DNA of 61,182 nucleotides from Bacteroidota bacterium (GCA_022571715.1 JACZXH010000010.1:1-61182); one strand, 5' to 3'; counted from the stretch's first letter, positions 17,122 to 26,663 are shown. Notes: generated by a model not told the origin, from the sequence alone. Translations and numbers: made by a program.

Positions 17122-18786
17122 ATGAATGCAAAATATTTAAAAACATGCCGAAGCAGCCTTATTATTCTGCTTTTTACAATTAGCCCTCTCTCAAGTGCCA
17201 ACATCTATACATCTGACGACTATGAAGCTCTGGTCGCCTTATTTAAAGAATGGAGAGAGTTTGAACGACCACCGATGTTGGATGGAGCACCCGACTATAC
17301 CGAAAAAACGTTTGCTAAGCGATACGAATCTTTCAAGATATATAGACATCGATTGGATGAAATTGATCACAGCAAATGGCCCGTTAAAAATAATGTTGAT
17401 TGGTATATTCTACTTGCTGAAATGAACGGATTCGATTTTAACCATCGTGTCCTAAAGCCATGGGTTCGAGATCCGGCATTTTACAAATCCATCTGGACAC
17501 ACAAAAGCGATGTTCCTGCTCATGAAGGCCCTACACACCACATGGTTACCGAACTGTGGACATACAGTTTTCCGCTTTCAAAAAGTGAAGAGGCTCGCCT
17601 TGTCAGTGACCTGAACATTATTGCACCACTCATGAAGCAGGCACAAAAAAATCTCACCGGTAATGCCCGGGAACTCTGGATTACCGGGATTCGGGATATC
17701 AGGCAGCAAAGTGTGAATCTGGATTACATTCGAGAAACGATTAATGACAACGCAAGTGAAGAACTGAAGATAACTATTTCTAAAGCGAGAGCAGCTACCG
17801 ATGTGTTAATCGCCTGGCTTGAACAACAAGCTCCGTTAAAGACCGGACCGTCCGGGATTGGCAAAGAAAACTACACTTGGTATCAGCAGAATGTTCATCT
17901 GGTTCCCCTTACCTGGGAAGATGAAGTGATGTTGTTAAAACGGGAACTGGCACGGGCATGGTCATCTCTGGCCCTGGAAGAACATCGTAATCGGAATTTG
18001 CCGACACTCAATGCCGTATCGTCTGCAAAGGAATTTAATACACTCTCCGAACACTCGATTAAAAAGTTCATATCGTTCTTAAAAGACAAGGAAATTGTGA
18101 CGGTAGCCGATTATTTCGAACCCGCGTTGAGAGAACATATGCTCAAATTTATTCCCGAAGATAAACGAAATTTTTTTACGATCGGTGCTCATTACGATCC
18201 TACGCCACTGTATTCGCATTTTTACCATTGGTTTGAACTGGCGAGGATGGAGCACGATCCCCATCCCAGTATTATCCGGCGAAACGCATTGCTTTATAAT
18301 ATCTTTGACAGCCGTAGCGAAGGTACAGCCACAGCTGTTGAAGAAATGTTTATGCAGGCAGGTTTGTATGATGATAATCCCCGAGTCCGTGAGATCGTAT
18401 GGATCATGGTTGCACAACGGGCCGCAAGAGGACTCGGCTCACTTTATGCACACGCCAATGAAATGACAATGGAAGAAGCGGGCAAAATCCACAGTGAATG
18501 GACCCCGCGCGGTTGGATGAAAACGGAACGCGAATTACTCATTTTTGAACAGCACCTTTATTTGCGCCAACCTGGCTACGGTACCAGCTATATAGTTGGT
18601 AAATATCTATTGGAAAAAACAATGGCAGATTACGCCAGGCAGAAGGAAAAGCAAGGAGAACCATTTAAGCTTAAGAATTTTTTTGATGAACTTAATGCGA
18701 TTGGCAATATTCCAATTTCTCTTGGCCGGTTGCAAATGACAGAGTTAGAAGATCAGCTAGTTATGATGATTGGGAACTCAAAGTAG
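17122..18786 (+). CDS. Exported DUF885-like protein with altered metal motif
   Basis: From the ATG at 17122 the protein has 554 residues, with a signal peptide ending near SSANIY. A GTG ten codons earlier is also possible. The C-terminal half resembles DUF885: [19 protein letters not shown] then [20 protein letters not shown], where the family normally has HEAxPGHH followed by EGWAxYxE. The second motif is kept but the HExxxxHH zinc motif is not recognisable. DUF885 proteins are thought to be metallopeptidase-like; whether this one is catalytic is open. It has no operon partner. Confidence 0.65.
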   Translation: MNAKYLKTCRSSLIILLFTISPLSSANIYTSDDYEALVALFKEWREFERPPMLDGAPDYTEKTFAKRYESFKIYRHRLDEIDHSKWPVKNNVDWYILLAEMNGFDFNHRVLKPWVRDPAFYKSIWTHKSDVPAHEGPTHHMVTELWTYSFPLSKSEEARLVSDLNIIAPLMKQAQKNLTGNARELWITGIRDIRQQSVNLDYIRETINDNASEELKITISKARAATDVLIAWLEQQAPLKTGPSGIGKENYTWYQQNVHLVPLTWEDEVMLLKRELARAWSSLALEEHRNRNLPTLNAVSSAKEFNTLSEHSIKKFISFLKDKEIVTVADYFEPALREHMLKFIPEDKRNFFTIGAHYDPTPLYSHFYHWFELARMEHDPHPSIIRRNALLYNIFDSRSEGTATAVEEMFMQAGLYDDNPRVREIVWIMVAQRAARGLGSLYAHANEMTMEEAGKIHSEWTPRGWMKTERELLIFEQHLYLRQPGYGTSYIVGKYLLEKTMADYARQKEKQGEPFKLKNFFDELNAIGNIPISLGRLQMTELEDQLVMMIGNSK

Positions 18787-19115
18787 GATGGGCAGACGCA
18801 GTGACAGCCATTTTAATACGGACAAATTTTAATAACAGCAATTAGGCACAATGTGCGATGATATTAGAAACTGGTTTAGGGCTTCGATAAAGATATATCC
18901 ATTATTTGGGATTGACAAACCTCCTATTGTTTGTATATTTTTTCTATCTTTCTTTCAATTATTTCGTTCAGTTCATTAGACCATAGTATCCTGTATTGTT
19001 CCAATTTATTAATTCAATGAGTTCAGATTGGATGATATGTTTGTGATCCTTCCTTTTAAAACCGCCATTTTAAGTCATCATAGTGGAACATAACTTTCCG
19101 CTATAGAAAATAAAT
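18787..19115. other. Intergenic space ahead of the palindromic operator
   Basis: About 330 AT-rich bases without a supportable gene. Its right end contains AGTGGAA...TTTCCGCT (19083-19102), a degenerate version of the palindromes that follow. Confidence 0.4.
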
Positions 19116-19169
19116 ATCATTACTTTCCGAATTGGAAAGTAATGATTAACTTTGTTTCCATAATGGAAA
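19116..19169. promoter_or_regulatory. Double palindromic operator
   Basis: Two inverted repeats share the half-site TTTCC/GGAAA. The first has 13-base perfect arms, ATCATTACTTTCC (19116-19128) and GGAAAGTAATGAT (19134-19146), five bases apart. The second is TTTCCAT-A-ATGGAAA (19155-19169). They end 19 bases before the membrane-protein gene, whose partner is a winged-helix regulator. Autoregulation by that regulator is the obvious inference. Confidence 0.65.
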
Positions 19170-19188
19170 GTAACTAAACATTTATATT

Positions 19189-19668
19189 ATGACAAACGAT
19201 AAAAATCATATTAAATCCAAAGAGGCGCAGGAAGCACTTGATTCAATAAAAGAAATGGAACGCGCTGGTCTGAAGCGGGTTTTACCACCTATCTGGTTTG
19301 GCGCTACTTTAGCGCTTTTAGTGGGAACTTTAATTGCCTTGGTGGGAGCTGGTATTCGCACCTACAACTGGCTGATAATCATTTTAATGGCAGTTACAAT
19401 AATTTATCAAAATCTTTCTGCTGGTGCGACAGAAAGACTGATTCTCTCAACACGCACCGTCATTACTTTGATTATTTGTTCAGTAGCTTCTTTTTTTCTT
19501 CTGGTAATTACGGCCCAGAAACTTAAAGACACTTTTGGTTTCGATTGGGCTCCTATTGTTATTGGCGCATTAGCTGCTGTCGTTTTCTTCATAATAACGA
19601 TTATTGCACGTAATTCATATTTTTCTAGAATTTACAAGCAGAAAACTAATGAAGAATTCGAATTTTGA
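19189..19668 (+). CDS. Four-helix inner-membrane protein paired with a regulator
   Basis: 159 residues. A charged N-terminal stretch (1-35, SKEAQEALDSIKEMERAG) is followed by four transmembrane segments (about 38-56, 60-78, 86-108, 115-138) and a short basic tail. It resembles small membrane proteins found next to winged-helix regulators in Bacteroidota. Its last 20 bases overlap the regulator gene, so the two are translated together. Function unknown; a sensor or transport role is guesswork. Confidence 0.75.
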   Translation: MTNDKNHIKSKEAQEALDSIKEMERAGLKRVLPPIWFGATLALLVGTLIALVGAGIRTYNWLIIILMAVTIIYQNLSAGATERLILSTRTVITLIICSVASFFLLVITAQKLKDTFGFDWAPIVIGALAAVVFFIITIIARNSYFSRIYKQKTNEEFEF

Positions 19669-19942
19669 TACCATAATACATGCACCTAATCGTCTTCAAA
19701 TTTGTGCCCTTCTATCTCCACTTGGACAAGTCGAGTTTCGGGTGATTCGAGATGAGCTTTCTGTAAGTGATTCTGTGCTATCTAAGCACATTAAACAACT
19801 GGAAGATGTAGGTTATGTAAAACAAAGAAAGAGTAAGGTGAATGGAAGAGAACGCAGATGGTTTCATTTGACCAATACAGGACGAAAGGCATTTGAATTG
19901 CATGTTGAGGAATTGAAGCGTATAGTAAGCGAGTTGAAATAA
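19649..19942 (+). CDS. Winged-helix transcriptional regulator (HTH_34/MarR-like)
   Basis: 97 residues from the ATG at 19649, which overlaps the upstream gene by 20 bases. It has the single-domain winged-helix pattern: NRLQICALLSPLGQVEFRVI, then LSVSDSVLSKHIKQLEDVGY (recognition helix), KSKVNGRERRWFHLT (wing). Such regulators usually dimerise on palindromes. The palindromic sites ahead of this two-gene unit are the likely target. The ligand is unknown; the membrane partner may belong to the same response. Confidence 0.85.
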   Translation: MKNSNFDTIIHAPNRLQICALLSPLGQVEFRVIRDELSVSDSVLSKHIKQLEDVGYVKQRKSKVNGRERRWFHLTNTGRKAFELHVEELKRIVSELK

Positions 19943-20104
19943 TATAATTAGTCAACTTGACGTTAAGCGCTTAAATTATTCGATTTCTTTGATGTGTGTA
20001 TTGAGGACCAACGTTCTGAGTAAGCGCCCGTTTTTCCCAAAGGGATGGCTCTGGCAAATGGCGTTTATTCTTTGTTGTGTACAGTTTTTATTATCCAGGT
20101 TTCT

Positions 20105-20429
20105 TCACCGATTTCCTACAAATCCTTTCTTAAAATCTTCAGATGGCATCTCAACATAATTTAAGTCTGGTTTTCTAATTTGCCACGCCAAATACCTTTG
20201 CGATTTCAGAATAAGTCACATTTCTTGCTCCCAATAGATCCTGAAAATTGTGTCCGTCAAAATCTAAGGCAAGCAACCTTTTTACGGCCTAATCGGCAAC
20301 GTCTTTAATAGCAATTACCGGCATTGATAAATCTCCTTTTATTGGAGAACCCATAATACCTGCCTGCTTTATTAGACCAACCATATTTAAAGTGTTTTCC
20401 ATAAAATAACTTGGACGCAAATGACTTGG
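20105..20429 (-). pseudogene. NmrA-like NAD(P)-binding protein relic
   Basis: The minus strand translates as HLRPSYFMENTLNMVGLIKQ, AGIMGSPIKGDLSMPVIAIK, DVAD, a TAG stop, AVKRLLALDFDGHNFQDLLG, ARNVTYSEIAKVFGVAN, then after a frameshift KPDLNYVEMPSEDFKKGFVG. This is the C-terminal two thirds of an NmrA/SDR-a5 protein. An in-frame stop, a frameshift near 20174 and loss of the N-terminal GxxGxxG part make it a pseudogene. The remaining space from 19943 shows nothing else. Confidence 0.8.
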
Positions 20430-20444
20430 TGCCTTATGCTTATT

Positions 20445-21014
20445 TCATGATGCCTTCAATGTTCTCGGGTGTGGTTCCCCGTTCTCGACATAATACTTTA
20501 ATTCTTCAAGGCTTCTATCAAGGATCTTTTCCGTTTTTCTTTTCATTATTCCTCCCATTAACCACCCCATAACGCCTTTCGTTTGCATTTTCATTCGAAT
20601 TTCAACATTAGTATTACCCCCTGCTGCTGCCGAGAGCTTCCAGGTGTTTTCCAACTTTATAACAAATTTGGGAAGACCGTCGGTTACCTCATAGGACAAA
20701 AGATGCTCATCGTTAGAATACGCAAGCATTTTTTCAGTGATTTGACCAAAACCATCTATATCACAACCTCTTTGTGTGCATGCAGATCCATTCAGACTTT
20801 CGCTGTCTAAAGCTTCAGAATGTTTAAGGCTTGCTGACCATTTATATGCGTCGGCATATTCATGTCCGATTACTTGCCACACTTCTTCAATAGGGGAGTT
20901 GATTTGAAAATCTCTGTTAATCTCTTTTACTTTTTGTTGTGCCATAATAGTTAAACTAAAAAGGATTGTAGTTAATAGGATTGTAATTAATAACAATGCT
21001 ACTCCCTTTTTCAT
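20445..21014 (-). CDS. Exported SRPBCC (START-like) family protein
   Basis: 189 residues. The N-terminal hydrophobic segment (1-25) ends in AQQKV, so the protein is exported or membrane-anchored. The SRPBCC fold is seen in INRDFQINSPIEEVWQVIGH (opening strand and helix), central IDGFGQITEKML and the long last helix KTEKILDRSLEELKYYVE. Such proteins bind hydrophobic ligands; catalytic members include polyketide cyclases. No ligand can be assigned. The AraC-type gene upstream has the same orientation and could be its regulator. Confidence 0.75.
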   Translation of the reverse strand: MKKGVALLLITILLTTILFSLTIMAQQKVKEINRDFQINSPIEEVWQVIGHEYADAYKWSASLKHSEALDSESLNGSACTQRGCDIDGFGQITEKMLAYSNDEHLLSYEVTDGLPKFVIKLENTWKLSAAAGGNTNVEIRMKMQTKGVMGWLMGGIMKRKTEKILDRSLEELKYYVENGEPHPRTLKAS

Positions 21015-21088
21015 AATTTAAGTGTTTAAATGAACTATTGTACAAAGATTGGAAAAGTGTGAGGTGAGTACTTTCTGTTTTAGGTCAA

Positions 21089-21922
21089 CTACTTTCTAAT
21101 TTGTTTCAAACGGTAGTTGGAAGGAGAATCATTGAACTTAAAACGAAATGTAGCTGAAAATGTAGTTACATCTTGGAAGCCACTATCAAAGGCAATGCCA
21201 CCAATTGAATCATTTGTTGTACACAAGAGTTGTGCAGCATATTCTAACCTTTGGTTCTTAATATAACGAGAAGGAGTATCATTGTAAACTTTCTTAAACT
21301 CACGATTAAAAGAGGAGAGGCTTTTATTACATATAAATGCTAATTCTTTTATACTTAAGCTGCTGCGTATATTGTTCTCAATAGTAGAGGTGAACTTGAA
21401 TTTGTCAGGTGAAAAAAGTTCGGATAAGAACTTGTGAATATTAGATTGTGGTTCCAACTTTAATAGGATTAGAACCAGTTCTTTCAATTTTAACAACGAT
21501 AGTTCTTCGTCCATTAATTCTGGGTTATCAAAATAAATCAACAAGCTGTTAATGAACCTATCGATAAGTTCATTGGCTATTATTTTTTTGGGAGTTACAA
21601 TTTTTGGCGTTTCACTAAGGAAAGAGGGTGCACTATTTTTGAAAACTTCATGGAGTACATCTGAATAGAAAAAAATAGCAATACCCTCCCATTTTCCTTC
21701 GTGAAAATGAGTAACAGAGTTACCGCATTTTTTCATTAGAGCTTCTTTCGCTCCAAGCTTAACTACACCATTGGACGCAAAAGCTTGACAAGACCCTTCA
21801 AGTATATAGAAGAAACAAGCCATATCATTCATTTTACCATTCATTTTAAATGGAGTTTTAAATTTGGCACGTTGAAACAGAGGTTTCCCTTTAAAGTTAA
21901 TTGTTCGTTCTTCGAGTAACAT
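21089..21922 (-). CDS. AraC family transcriptional regulator
   Basis: 277 residues. The N-terminal cupin-like sensing region (about 20-100, FFYILEGSCQAFASNGVV) is followed by the AraC DNA-binding domain: IKELAFICNKSLSSFNREFK and IGGIAFDSGFQDVTTFSATF with SPSNYR at the end. Its gene ends 75 bases from the SRPBCC gene on the same strand, so a shared transcript or local control is plausible. Confidence 0.88.
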   Translation of the reverse strand: MLLEERTINFKGKPLFQRAKFKTPFKMNGKMNDMACFFYILEGSCQAFASNGVVKLGAKEALMKKCGNSVTHFHEGKWEGIAIFFYSDVLHEVFKNSAPSFLSETPKIVTPKKIIANELIDRFINSLLIYFDNPELMDEELSLLKLKELVLILLKLEPQSNIHKFLSELFSPDKFKFTSTIENNIRSSLSIKELAFICNKSLSSFNREFKKVYNDTPSRYIKNQRLEYAAQLLCTTNDSIGGIAFDSGFQDVTTFSATFRFKFNDSPSNYRLKQIRK

Positions 21923-22187
21923 GTTGCAAAAGTAGAAAATCCATTGTTTAAAGACTTTCTGGAAAATGTCAAATATTAAAGAGATTTGTGCAATTATAAA
22001 TCATTCTAATTGTCGATTTTATAACTTCCTCTTCAGTTATCTTTGATGATACACAATGTCTTGAATATGAGTAATAGCCTGCCAATAGGCGGCTATTACT
22101 CATATTCTTTGTTATTTGTTTTTTTAGTCCCGCATTCCTATTTTAAATTTCCTTATCGGAAGGGAGAATCTTATTCCAATTCACTAA

Positions 22188-22886
22188 TCAAATATCTGTT
22201 TCTGTGGTCGGAAATAATATTGTAGATGAATTGAATCCTTTGACCAGAAGCCAAATCGTAAAAAATAACATAAACAAGCCATTTTGGGCATACACGATAA
22301 AATGTACATCAAAGCCAAAAATCTGCAACCAAGTTGATGTAAATACAATTGTCACCGCCAAAATTCCCCAGATGCATAGAAATCGAGGGAGAAGCATTGT
22401 TCGGTACAAAAAGTAATAAAGTATTGCCGCAGCAGCACTAAAAATAATCAAGCTCAAAAAATGACCACTATAATAGGACTCAATTTGCAATAGACCTAAC
22501 ATATTGAAATTGCCAGCATCTGAACTCTTTGTATTTACAAATTGCTCACTTAGTGAAAGCAACGACAGGTGGTCAATATTACTGGCTATAATAACAGAAA
22601 AATACATAACATACAGCCCAAAATACCAGAGAGCCAAGCCTTGATTATATTGTTTTATAATTGGAAACATTATTACTGCGATACTCACACTGATTGAGGC
22701 GGCAAGTACATCCAAAAGGACAGCTATTTTCATCAATAAAGAATTTTCGAAAACATCGTTGAGGAAAGTTGGGGATTCAGCCAGGGAAGTCGATAATCCC
22801 CTTAAATTAAGGCTGCCAATACCAATAAGCATGGTCAGTAGAAATAATATCCCGATAATTCTACCTGATTTTTTGTGCGAAATCAT
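22188..22886 (-). CDS. DUF4386 family membrane protein
   Basis: 232 residues with about six transmembrane segments. The start KKSGRIIGILFLLTMLIGIG and the segment LYVMYFSVIIASNIDHLSLL are typical of DUF4386, which has no known function. It stands alone. Its last codons and 3' flank contain an 18-base string found again at 26685-26702 (see findings). Confidence 0.8.
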   Translation of the reverse strand: MISHKKSGRIIGILFLLTMLIGIGSLNLRGLSTSLAESPTFLNDVFENSLLMKIAVLLDVLAASISVSIAVIMFPIIKQYNQGLALWYFGLYVMYFSVIIASNIDHLSLLSLSEQFVNTKSSDAGNFNMLGLLQIESYYSGHFLSLIIFSAAAAILYYFLYRTMLLPRFLCIWGILAVTIVFTSTWLQIFGFDVHFIVYAQNGLFMLFFTIWLLVKGFNSSTILFPTTETDI

Positions 22887-23151
22887 TTTTGGTTAGTTTT
22901 AGTTATTAATGTGACGATTTATACCTGTTTCGTTGAATAAAACGTTGAATTTTAATTGTATATAACGGTTATGATATGGCTTTGTGCCCATCAGAGTCAA
23001 TAAAATTAGTTAACTAAACCTCATTTGCTTTATCGTTTCAAACAGCACCAAGAGGCATAAGCTATATCTATTGTTGTGATTTTGTTTATTTATTCCTATG
23101 CACAACTATAGACTTTTAATCCCGAGAGGCTCTTATTTTTTGATAAAAAAC
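22887..23151. other. Intergenic space, no gene seen
   Basis: The space between the divergent DUF4386 promoter side and the 3' end of the flavoprotein gene. No frame with recognisable coding content. A terminator hairpin lies at its right end. Confidence 0.4.
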
Positions 23152-23167
23152 GAAGCAAAAAGGCTTC
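23145..23167 (-). terminator. Rho-independent terminator of the flavoprotein gene
   Basis: On the minus strand GAAGC-loop-GCTTC is followed at once by G and six T. It lies about 65 bases after the stop of the flavoprotein gene and points the right way. The stem is only 5 bases. Confidence 0.5.
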
Positions 23168-23231
23168 ATAAAATGAACGACCCACAACCTTAGCGCCACT
23201 TCCATACCCGAATTTCCAGCAGCTTAATCAT

Positions 23232-25148
23232 TTATCCCAATTCCTTCACTGCTCTCCATGCCTGATCTACTGCAACTTGTAAATAAGAACTAAGGACGGA
23301 GTCGATATTGGCAATGGTTATTCGGCCAAAGGGTTGTCGTCCTTTTCTTGCCATTTCGGGCATATCGGAGTCAAAAAGTGCTGAGCCGCCATAAGCGTAA
23401 CCATGGGCCCAACGATTTACGGTAATACTCTCAACATCCCGGTCGAATTCAAATAATGCCTTCGGTAGCATACCACTTAAATGCGCTCTAATTTCCTTTT
23501 CGTAATCTTTAAATTGCAGCCCTAACATCTTGTATCTTGCTTCACGAAATTGTTCAACTGGCGGCGCACCCACGGTTTCTCCAAACGGACAGCCTATCAT
23601 CTGAATGGCACAAGGATCGTCAGGGGACTTGGTAAAATGATAACCACCCATACTGACCGGAAAGTCCATCATCACCACTTGGTGCATATTTCCTGGCGAC
23701 ATGGCCATCCCCATTTCCATCTCTTTCATTGCCCTCCAGTTCTTCAACCCCACTGTAGTGTATTGCAATGGGATCTTCACAAGACGTCTCAATGCCGCTG
23801 CTTGTTCGTTTGGAAGATCCGAAACTATATGAGGAATAATCATGTTGTAACAGGCCATCACCACGCCTTTGCCTTTTACTTGATACGACTTGTTGTCATT
23901 GATATAGTTTACGAAAACCTCACTCGAACTATTGGGATCGCCACCATGTACAACATTAACAACCGTACTGTTTAATCTAATACGAACAATATTGCTGGTT
24001 TTGTCTAACCGGGAATAATTGAATTTAGATAATATAATATCTTCAGCGTTATCTCCCTCTCCTACCTCAGGAATCATCTTTTTCACTAACAAGCGTGCAA
24101 TGGTGGCATTGCCATCGGGAAAATGATGAATGTATTGGTCCCCTTCGTCCAAAATATATCCATGCTCCTTTATATTTTTTTCATATTCCTTTTCGCCAAT
24201 TAGATCTTTCAATGTTAACGGATCAAATCCTAGTACTCCACATTCCAAGGCTTCTCCTATGGTCAGTACGTCTGCTCCTGCCCCTGAAAAGTCGACGCTA
24301 GAATTTCTGGCCATTTCCAATACCCCAGCATCATCAACACCCAAAGTGGTTTTAAGATAATGGAAGTAGGAATGAGTTGAAATGTATTCGTTCAATTCCT
24401 CTTTGGGCAACTTTAGTACGTGCAGCCCCCCCTTTAATACCCTCAGCAATTGTTCTTTACCTTTCTCACTCAAAGGTGCTTGTTTTACTGCCTCTTCGTG
24501 TGAGAGCTTTGGACGCTGAAGCCCTTGCACATACCATGGATAATCACAATAGGGATGCTTTACCACTTTGTCCTCGCCAAATATTTGTTTGTTGAAATAA
24601 GTAACTGCCCCTAAATTGTTCCTTTTAAAGAAGTCAAAGTCATAGGCCGTTTTAAATCGATCCAGGTCCACGCCTAATTCTTTTAGCAGTTTTAGTGAGG
24701 TTTCACTAAATGTATGCGGACTTTGCAGACTCTGTGATCCTCCAAAAATCAATCTTGTGTCATCACCAACCGTGTGTTCATTCCTTTTAGCATGACCGCC
24801 AAAATCATCATGATTATCCAGTATTAGCACCTTCTTATCTCTTCCATGCTCTTGCTGATAGAAAAATGCAGCCGACAGTCCGCTGATTCCTCCTCCTACA
24901 ACAATCAGATCGTACGCTTCTTTCAAATCGGTGGTTGGTCCCCAATCAGATTTACCAGTCCAAGCCCTTGCATGTGCGTTGGTGTATGATCCAATGTGAC
25001 TTCCCCTAAGTCCGGTAAGCGCTGGTGGATAATACAATGGATCGAGTTTGTCCAAAACAACTTCACTAGTACATCCAAATGGAAGCATGGAAGCTCCAGC
25101 TGCCATTAAAGTTCCATTAATAAAATCTCTTCTTGTTATTTTGCTCAT
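23232..25148 (-). CDS. Tat-exported FAD/NAD(P)-binding oxidoreductase, spermidine-dehydrogenase-like
   Basis: 638 residues. The leader has the twin-arginine motif TRRDFI and a lipobox with Cys26 (LPFGC). Then comes PPALTGLRGSHIGSY, characteristic of this family, and the FAD-binding loop VVGGGISG (83-90) with the acidic end of beta-2 (ILDNHDDFGGHA). Relatives are annotated as spermidine dehydrogenase-like or NAD(P)-binding proteins and often pair with cytochromes or an ABC transporter, none of which is adjacent here. Likely a periplasmic or membrane-tethered amine or alcohol oxidase; substrate unknown. Confidence 0.8.
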   Translation of the reverse strand: MSKITRRDFINGTLMAAGASMLPFGCTSEVVLDKLDPLYYPPALTGLRGSHIGSYTNAHARAWTGKSDWGPTTDLKEAYDLIVVGGGISGLSAAFFYQQEHGRDKKVLILDNHDDFGGHAKRNEHTVGDDTRLIFGGSQSLQSPHTFSETSLKLLKELGVDLDRFKTAYDFDFFKRNNLGAVTYFNKQIFGEDKVVKHPYCDYPWYVQGLQRPKLSHEEAVKQAPLSEKGKEQLLRVLKGGLHVLKLPKEELNEYISTHSYFHYLKTTLGVDDAGVLEMARNSSVDFSGAGADVLTIGEALECGVLGFDPLTLKDLIGEKEYEKNIKEHGYILDEGDQYIHHFPDGNATIARLLVKKMIPEVGEGDNAEDIILSKFNYSRLDKTSNIVRIRLNSTVVNVVHGGDPNSSSEVFVNYINDNKSYQVKGKGVVMACYNMIIPHIVSDLPNEQAAALRRLVKIPLQYTTVGLKNWRAMKEMEMGMAMSPGNMHQVVMMDFPVSMGGYHFTKSPDDPCAIQMIGCPFGETVGAPPVEQFREARYKMLGLQFKDYEKEIRAHLSGMLPKALFEFDRDVESITVNRWAHGYAYGGSALFDSDMPEMARKGRQPFGRITIANIDSVLSSYLQVAVDQAWRAVKELG

Positions 25149-25307
25149 GGGCCGATAGCCATTTTACTTAAAAGTTCCCAATTCCGTTCTTTATTGGAAT
25201 AATATTCTAATAATTTTTACATCCAGTAATTAAGATATATATAATACTCCCCAAAATTAGGGCCACTCGCTAAGGATAAATTTAAACCAATAACTTAGTA
25301 AAGTAAA

Positions 25308-25601
25308 ATGAAAAAAACCAGAAGAAAATTCAGTAATGAATTCAAGGCCAAAGTAGCCATTGAAGCACTTCGTGAGCGCTATTCACTTTCGGAATTAGCC
25401 CAGAAGTTTGAGATACATCCCAATCAAATAGCCAAATGGAAGAAATACTTTTTAGATAATGCCACTGCTGCATTTGAAAGCAATGGGAAGAGCTCTAATG
25501 AGGCAAATGAGGATGTAGAAAAGCTCTATACTAAAATTGGCCGTTTAGAGGTTGAACGGGACTTTCTAAAAAAAAGCTTGAAGAAAACCGGTCTGTTGTA
25601 A
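25308..25601 (+). CDS. IS3-family transposase OrfA
   Basis: 97 residues with the IS3 helix-turn-helix: KTRRKFSNEFKAKVAIEALR and LSELAQKFEIHPNQIAKWKK, then a leucine-zipper-like helix (VEKLYTKIGRLEVERDFLKK). Near the end a run of eight A followed by G (25568-25576) is a classic minus-one slip site. Slipping there reads straight into OrfB and makes the OrfAB transposase. OrfA stop and OrfB start overlap by one base (TAATG). Confidence 0.92.
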   Translation: MKKTRRKFSNEFKAKVAIEALRERYSLSELAQKFEIHPNQIAKWKKYFLDNATAAFESNGKSSNEANEDVEKLYTKIGRLEVERDFLKKSLKKTGLL

Positions 25602-26422
25602 TGCGCCGCTCTTTCATAGAACCAAAACACAGAGAGCTTTCCATTCGAAGCCAGTGTGATTTGTTAAATATTCACCGAAGCGGAGTTTATTATGAACCAC
25701 AACCAGAAAGTGATTTCAATCTTTCTCTGATGCGCCAAATGGACGAATGGATGTTAGAGGATCCTACTAGTGGGGTTATCACAATGGTGGATATGTTTAA
25801 GGATAAAGGGATCGTTGTAAATGATAAAAGAATTCGAAGATTGATGCGTTTGATGGGCCTTATGGCTATATACCCAAAGAAGCGTCTATCTGTATTAGGG
25901 GAGACTCAATATATCCATCCTTATTTACTGAGAGGGCTCCTCATTACCCGGCCAAATCAGGCCTGGGCGATTGATATCACTTATATTCCCATGCAGAAAG
26001 GGTTTATGTATTTGACAGCTGTTATTGACCTGTTTAGTCGAAAGATAGTAGGTTGGGGGTTGAGCAATTCCTTATCAAATGATTGCTGTCTTGAGGTATT
26101 GGACCAGGCTATTAAGAAGCATGGTAAGCCAGGGATAATAAACTCAGACCAGGGAGCCCAATTTACAAGTAAAGAATGGGTAACTGCCCTGCAACAACAT
26201 CGAGTACGTATCAGCATGGATGGTAAAGGCAGAGCAATAGACAATATTTATATCGAACGATTCTGGCGTAGCTTAAAACAGAGGTATGTGTATTTGAACC
26301 CTGCTAAAAATGGATTAGAATTGTACCAGGGAATAGGGGCTTTTATGGAAAAGTATAACCAAAGAAGGCATCAGGGAATTGGTCGAATTGCACCTAATGA
26401 GATGTATGCAAATGCTGCTTAA
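25601..26422 (+). CDS. IS3-family transposase OrfB (DDE integrase domain)
   Basis: 273 residues. The DDE catalytic residues are visible: Asp in WAIDITYIPM, Asp in INSDQGAQFTSKEW, and Glu in DNIYIERFWRSLK, followed by YNQRRHQGIG. This is the rve core of IS3-type transposases, similar to the IS3/IS150 branches. It is translated either from its own ATG or, more usefully, as the OrfAB fusion after the A8G slip. Confidence 0.93.
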   Translation: MRRSFIEPKHRELSIRSQCDLLNIHRSGVYYEPQPESDFNLSLMRQMDEWMLEDPTSGVITMVDMFKDKGIVVNDKRIRRLMRLMGLMAIYPKKRLSVLGETQYIHPYLLRGLLITRPNQAWAIDITYIPMQKGFMYLTAVIDLFSRKIVGWGLSNSLSNDCCLEVLDQAIKKHGKPGIINSDQGAQFTSKEWVTALQQHRVRISMDGKGRAIDNIYIERFWRSLKQRYVYLNPAKNGLELYQGIGAFMEKYNQRRHQGIGRIAPNEMYANAA

Positions 26423-26478
26423 AATGAATAAAAAAATAACTTAATAACAAGGGCGAGTGGTCCTATGAATGGGGAGTA

Positions 26479-26663
26479 ATATAATTATACCAAAAACTTC
26501 TTCATTCATCACGCTTGTCTGTGTAATGCTCTACCTGGCTGTTGGAATATATCCTGAGGAGAAAAAATTGATCCATGAGTTTGGCGATCAGTACATTCGG
26601 TATAAAAACGACATGTCGATGTTAGTGCCGAGGTTTTGGAATATAATCGATAAAAAACGTTAA
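26479..26663 (+). pseudogene. C-terminal stump of an ICMT-like membrane methyltransferase
   Basis: Beginning inside the right end of the IS element, the frame reads on through one hydrophobic segment (SFITLVCVMLYLAVGIY) and then EEKKLIHEFGDQYIRYKNDM and VPRFWN. That is the signature C-terminus of isoprenylcysteine carboxyl methyltransferase-like proteins (EExxLxxxFGxxYxxYxxxVPRFxP). No matching N-terminal part exists left of the IS, so the insertion was accompanied by a deletion. The ATG within the IS end (26469) could start a 64-residue peptide, but no function is expected. Confidence 0.7.

Larger units (their letters stand above)
25245..26478 (+). mobile_element. Complete IS3-family insertion sequence
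   Basis: A 1234-base element with two transposase frames. The terminal inverted repeats are TACTCCCC..CCACTCGC at 25245-25270 and its complement at 26453-26478, identical at 21 of 26 positions. ATATAA flanks both ends directly (25239-25244 and 26479-26484), a probable target duplication, slightly longer than the 3-5 bases usual for IS3 and in AT-rich sequence. Both frames are intact, so it may still move. Its right end fuses to the stump of an ICMT-like gene. Confidence 0.88.
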
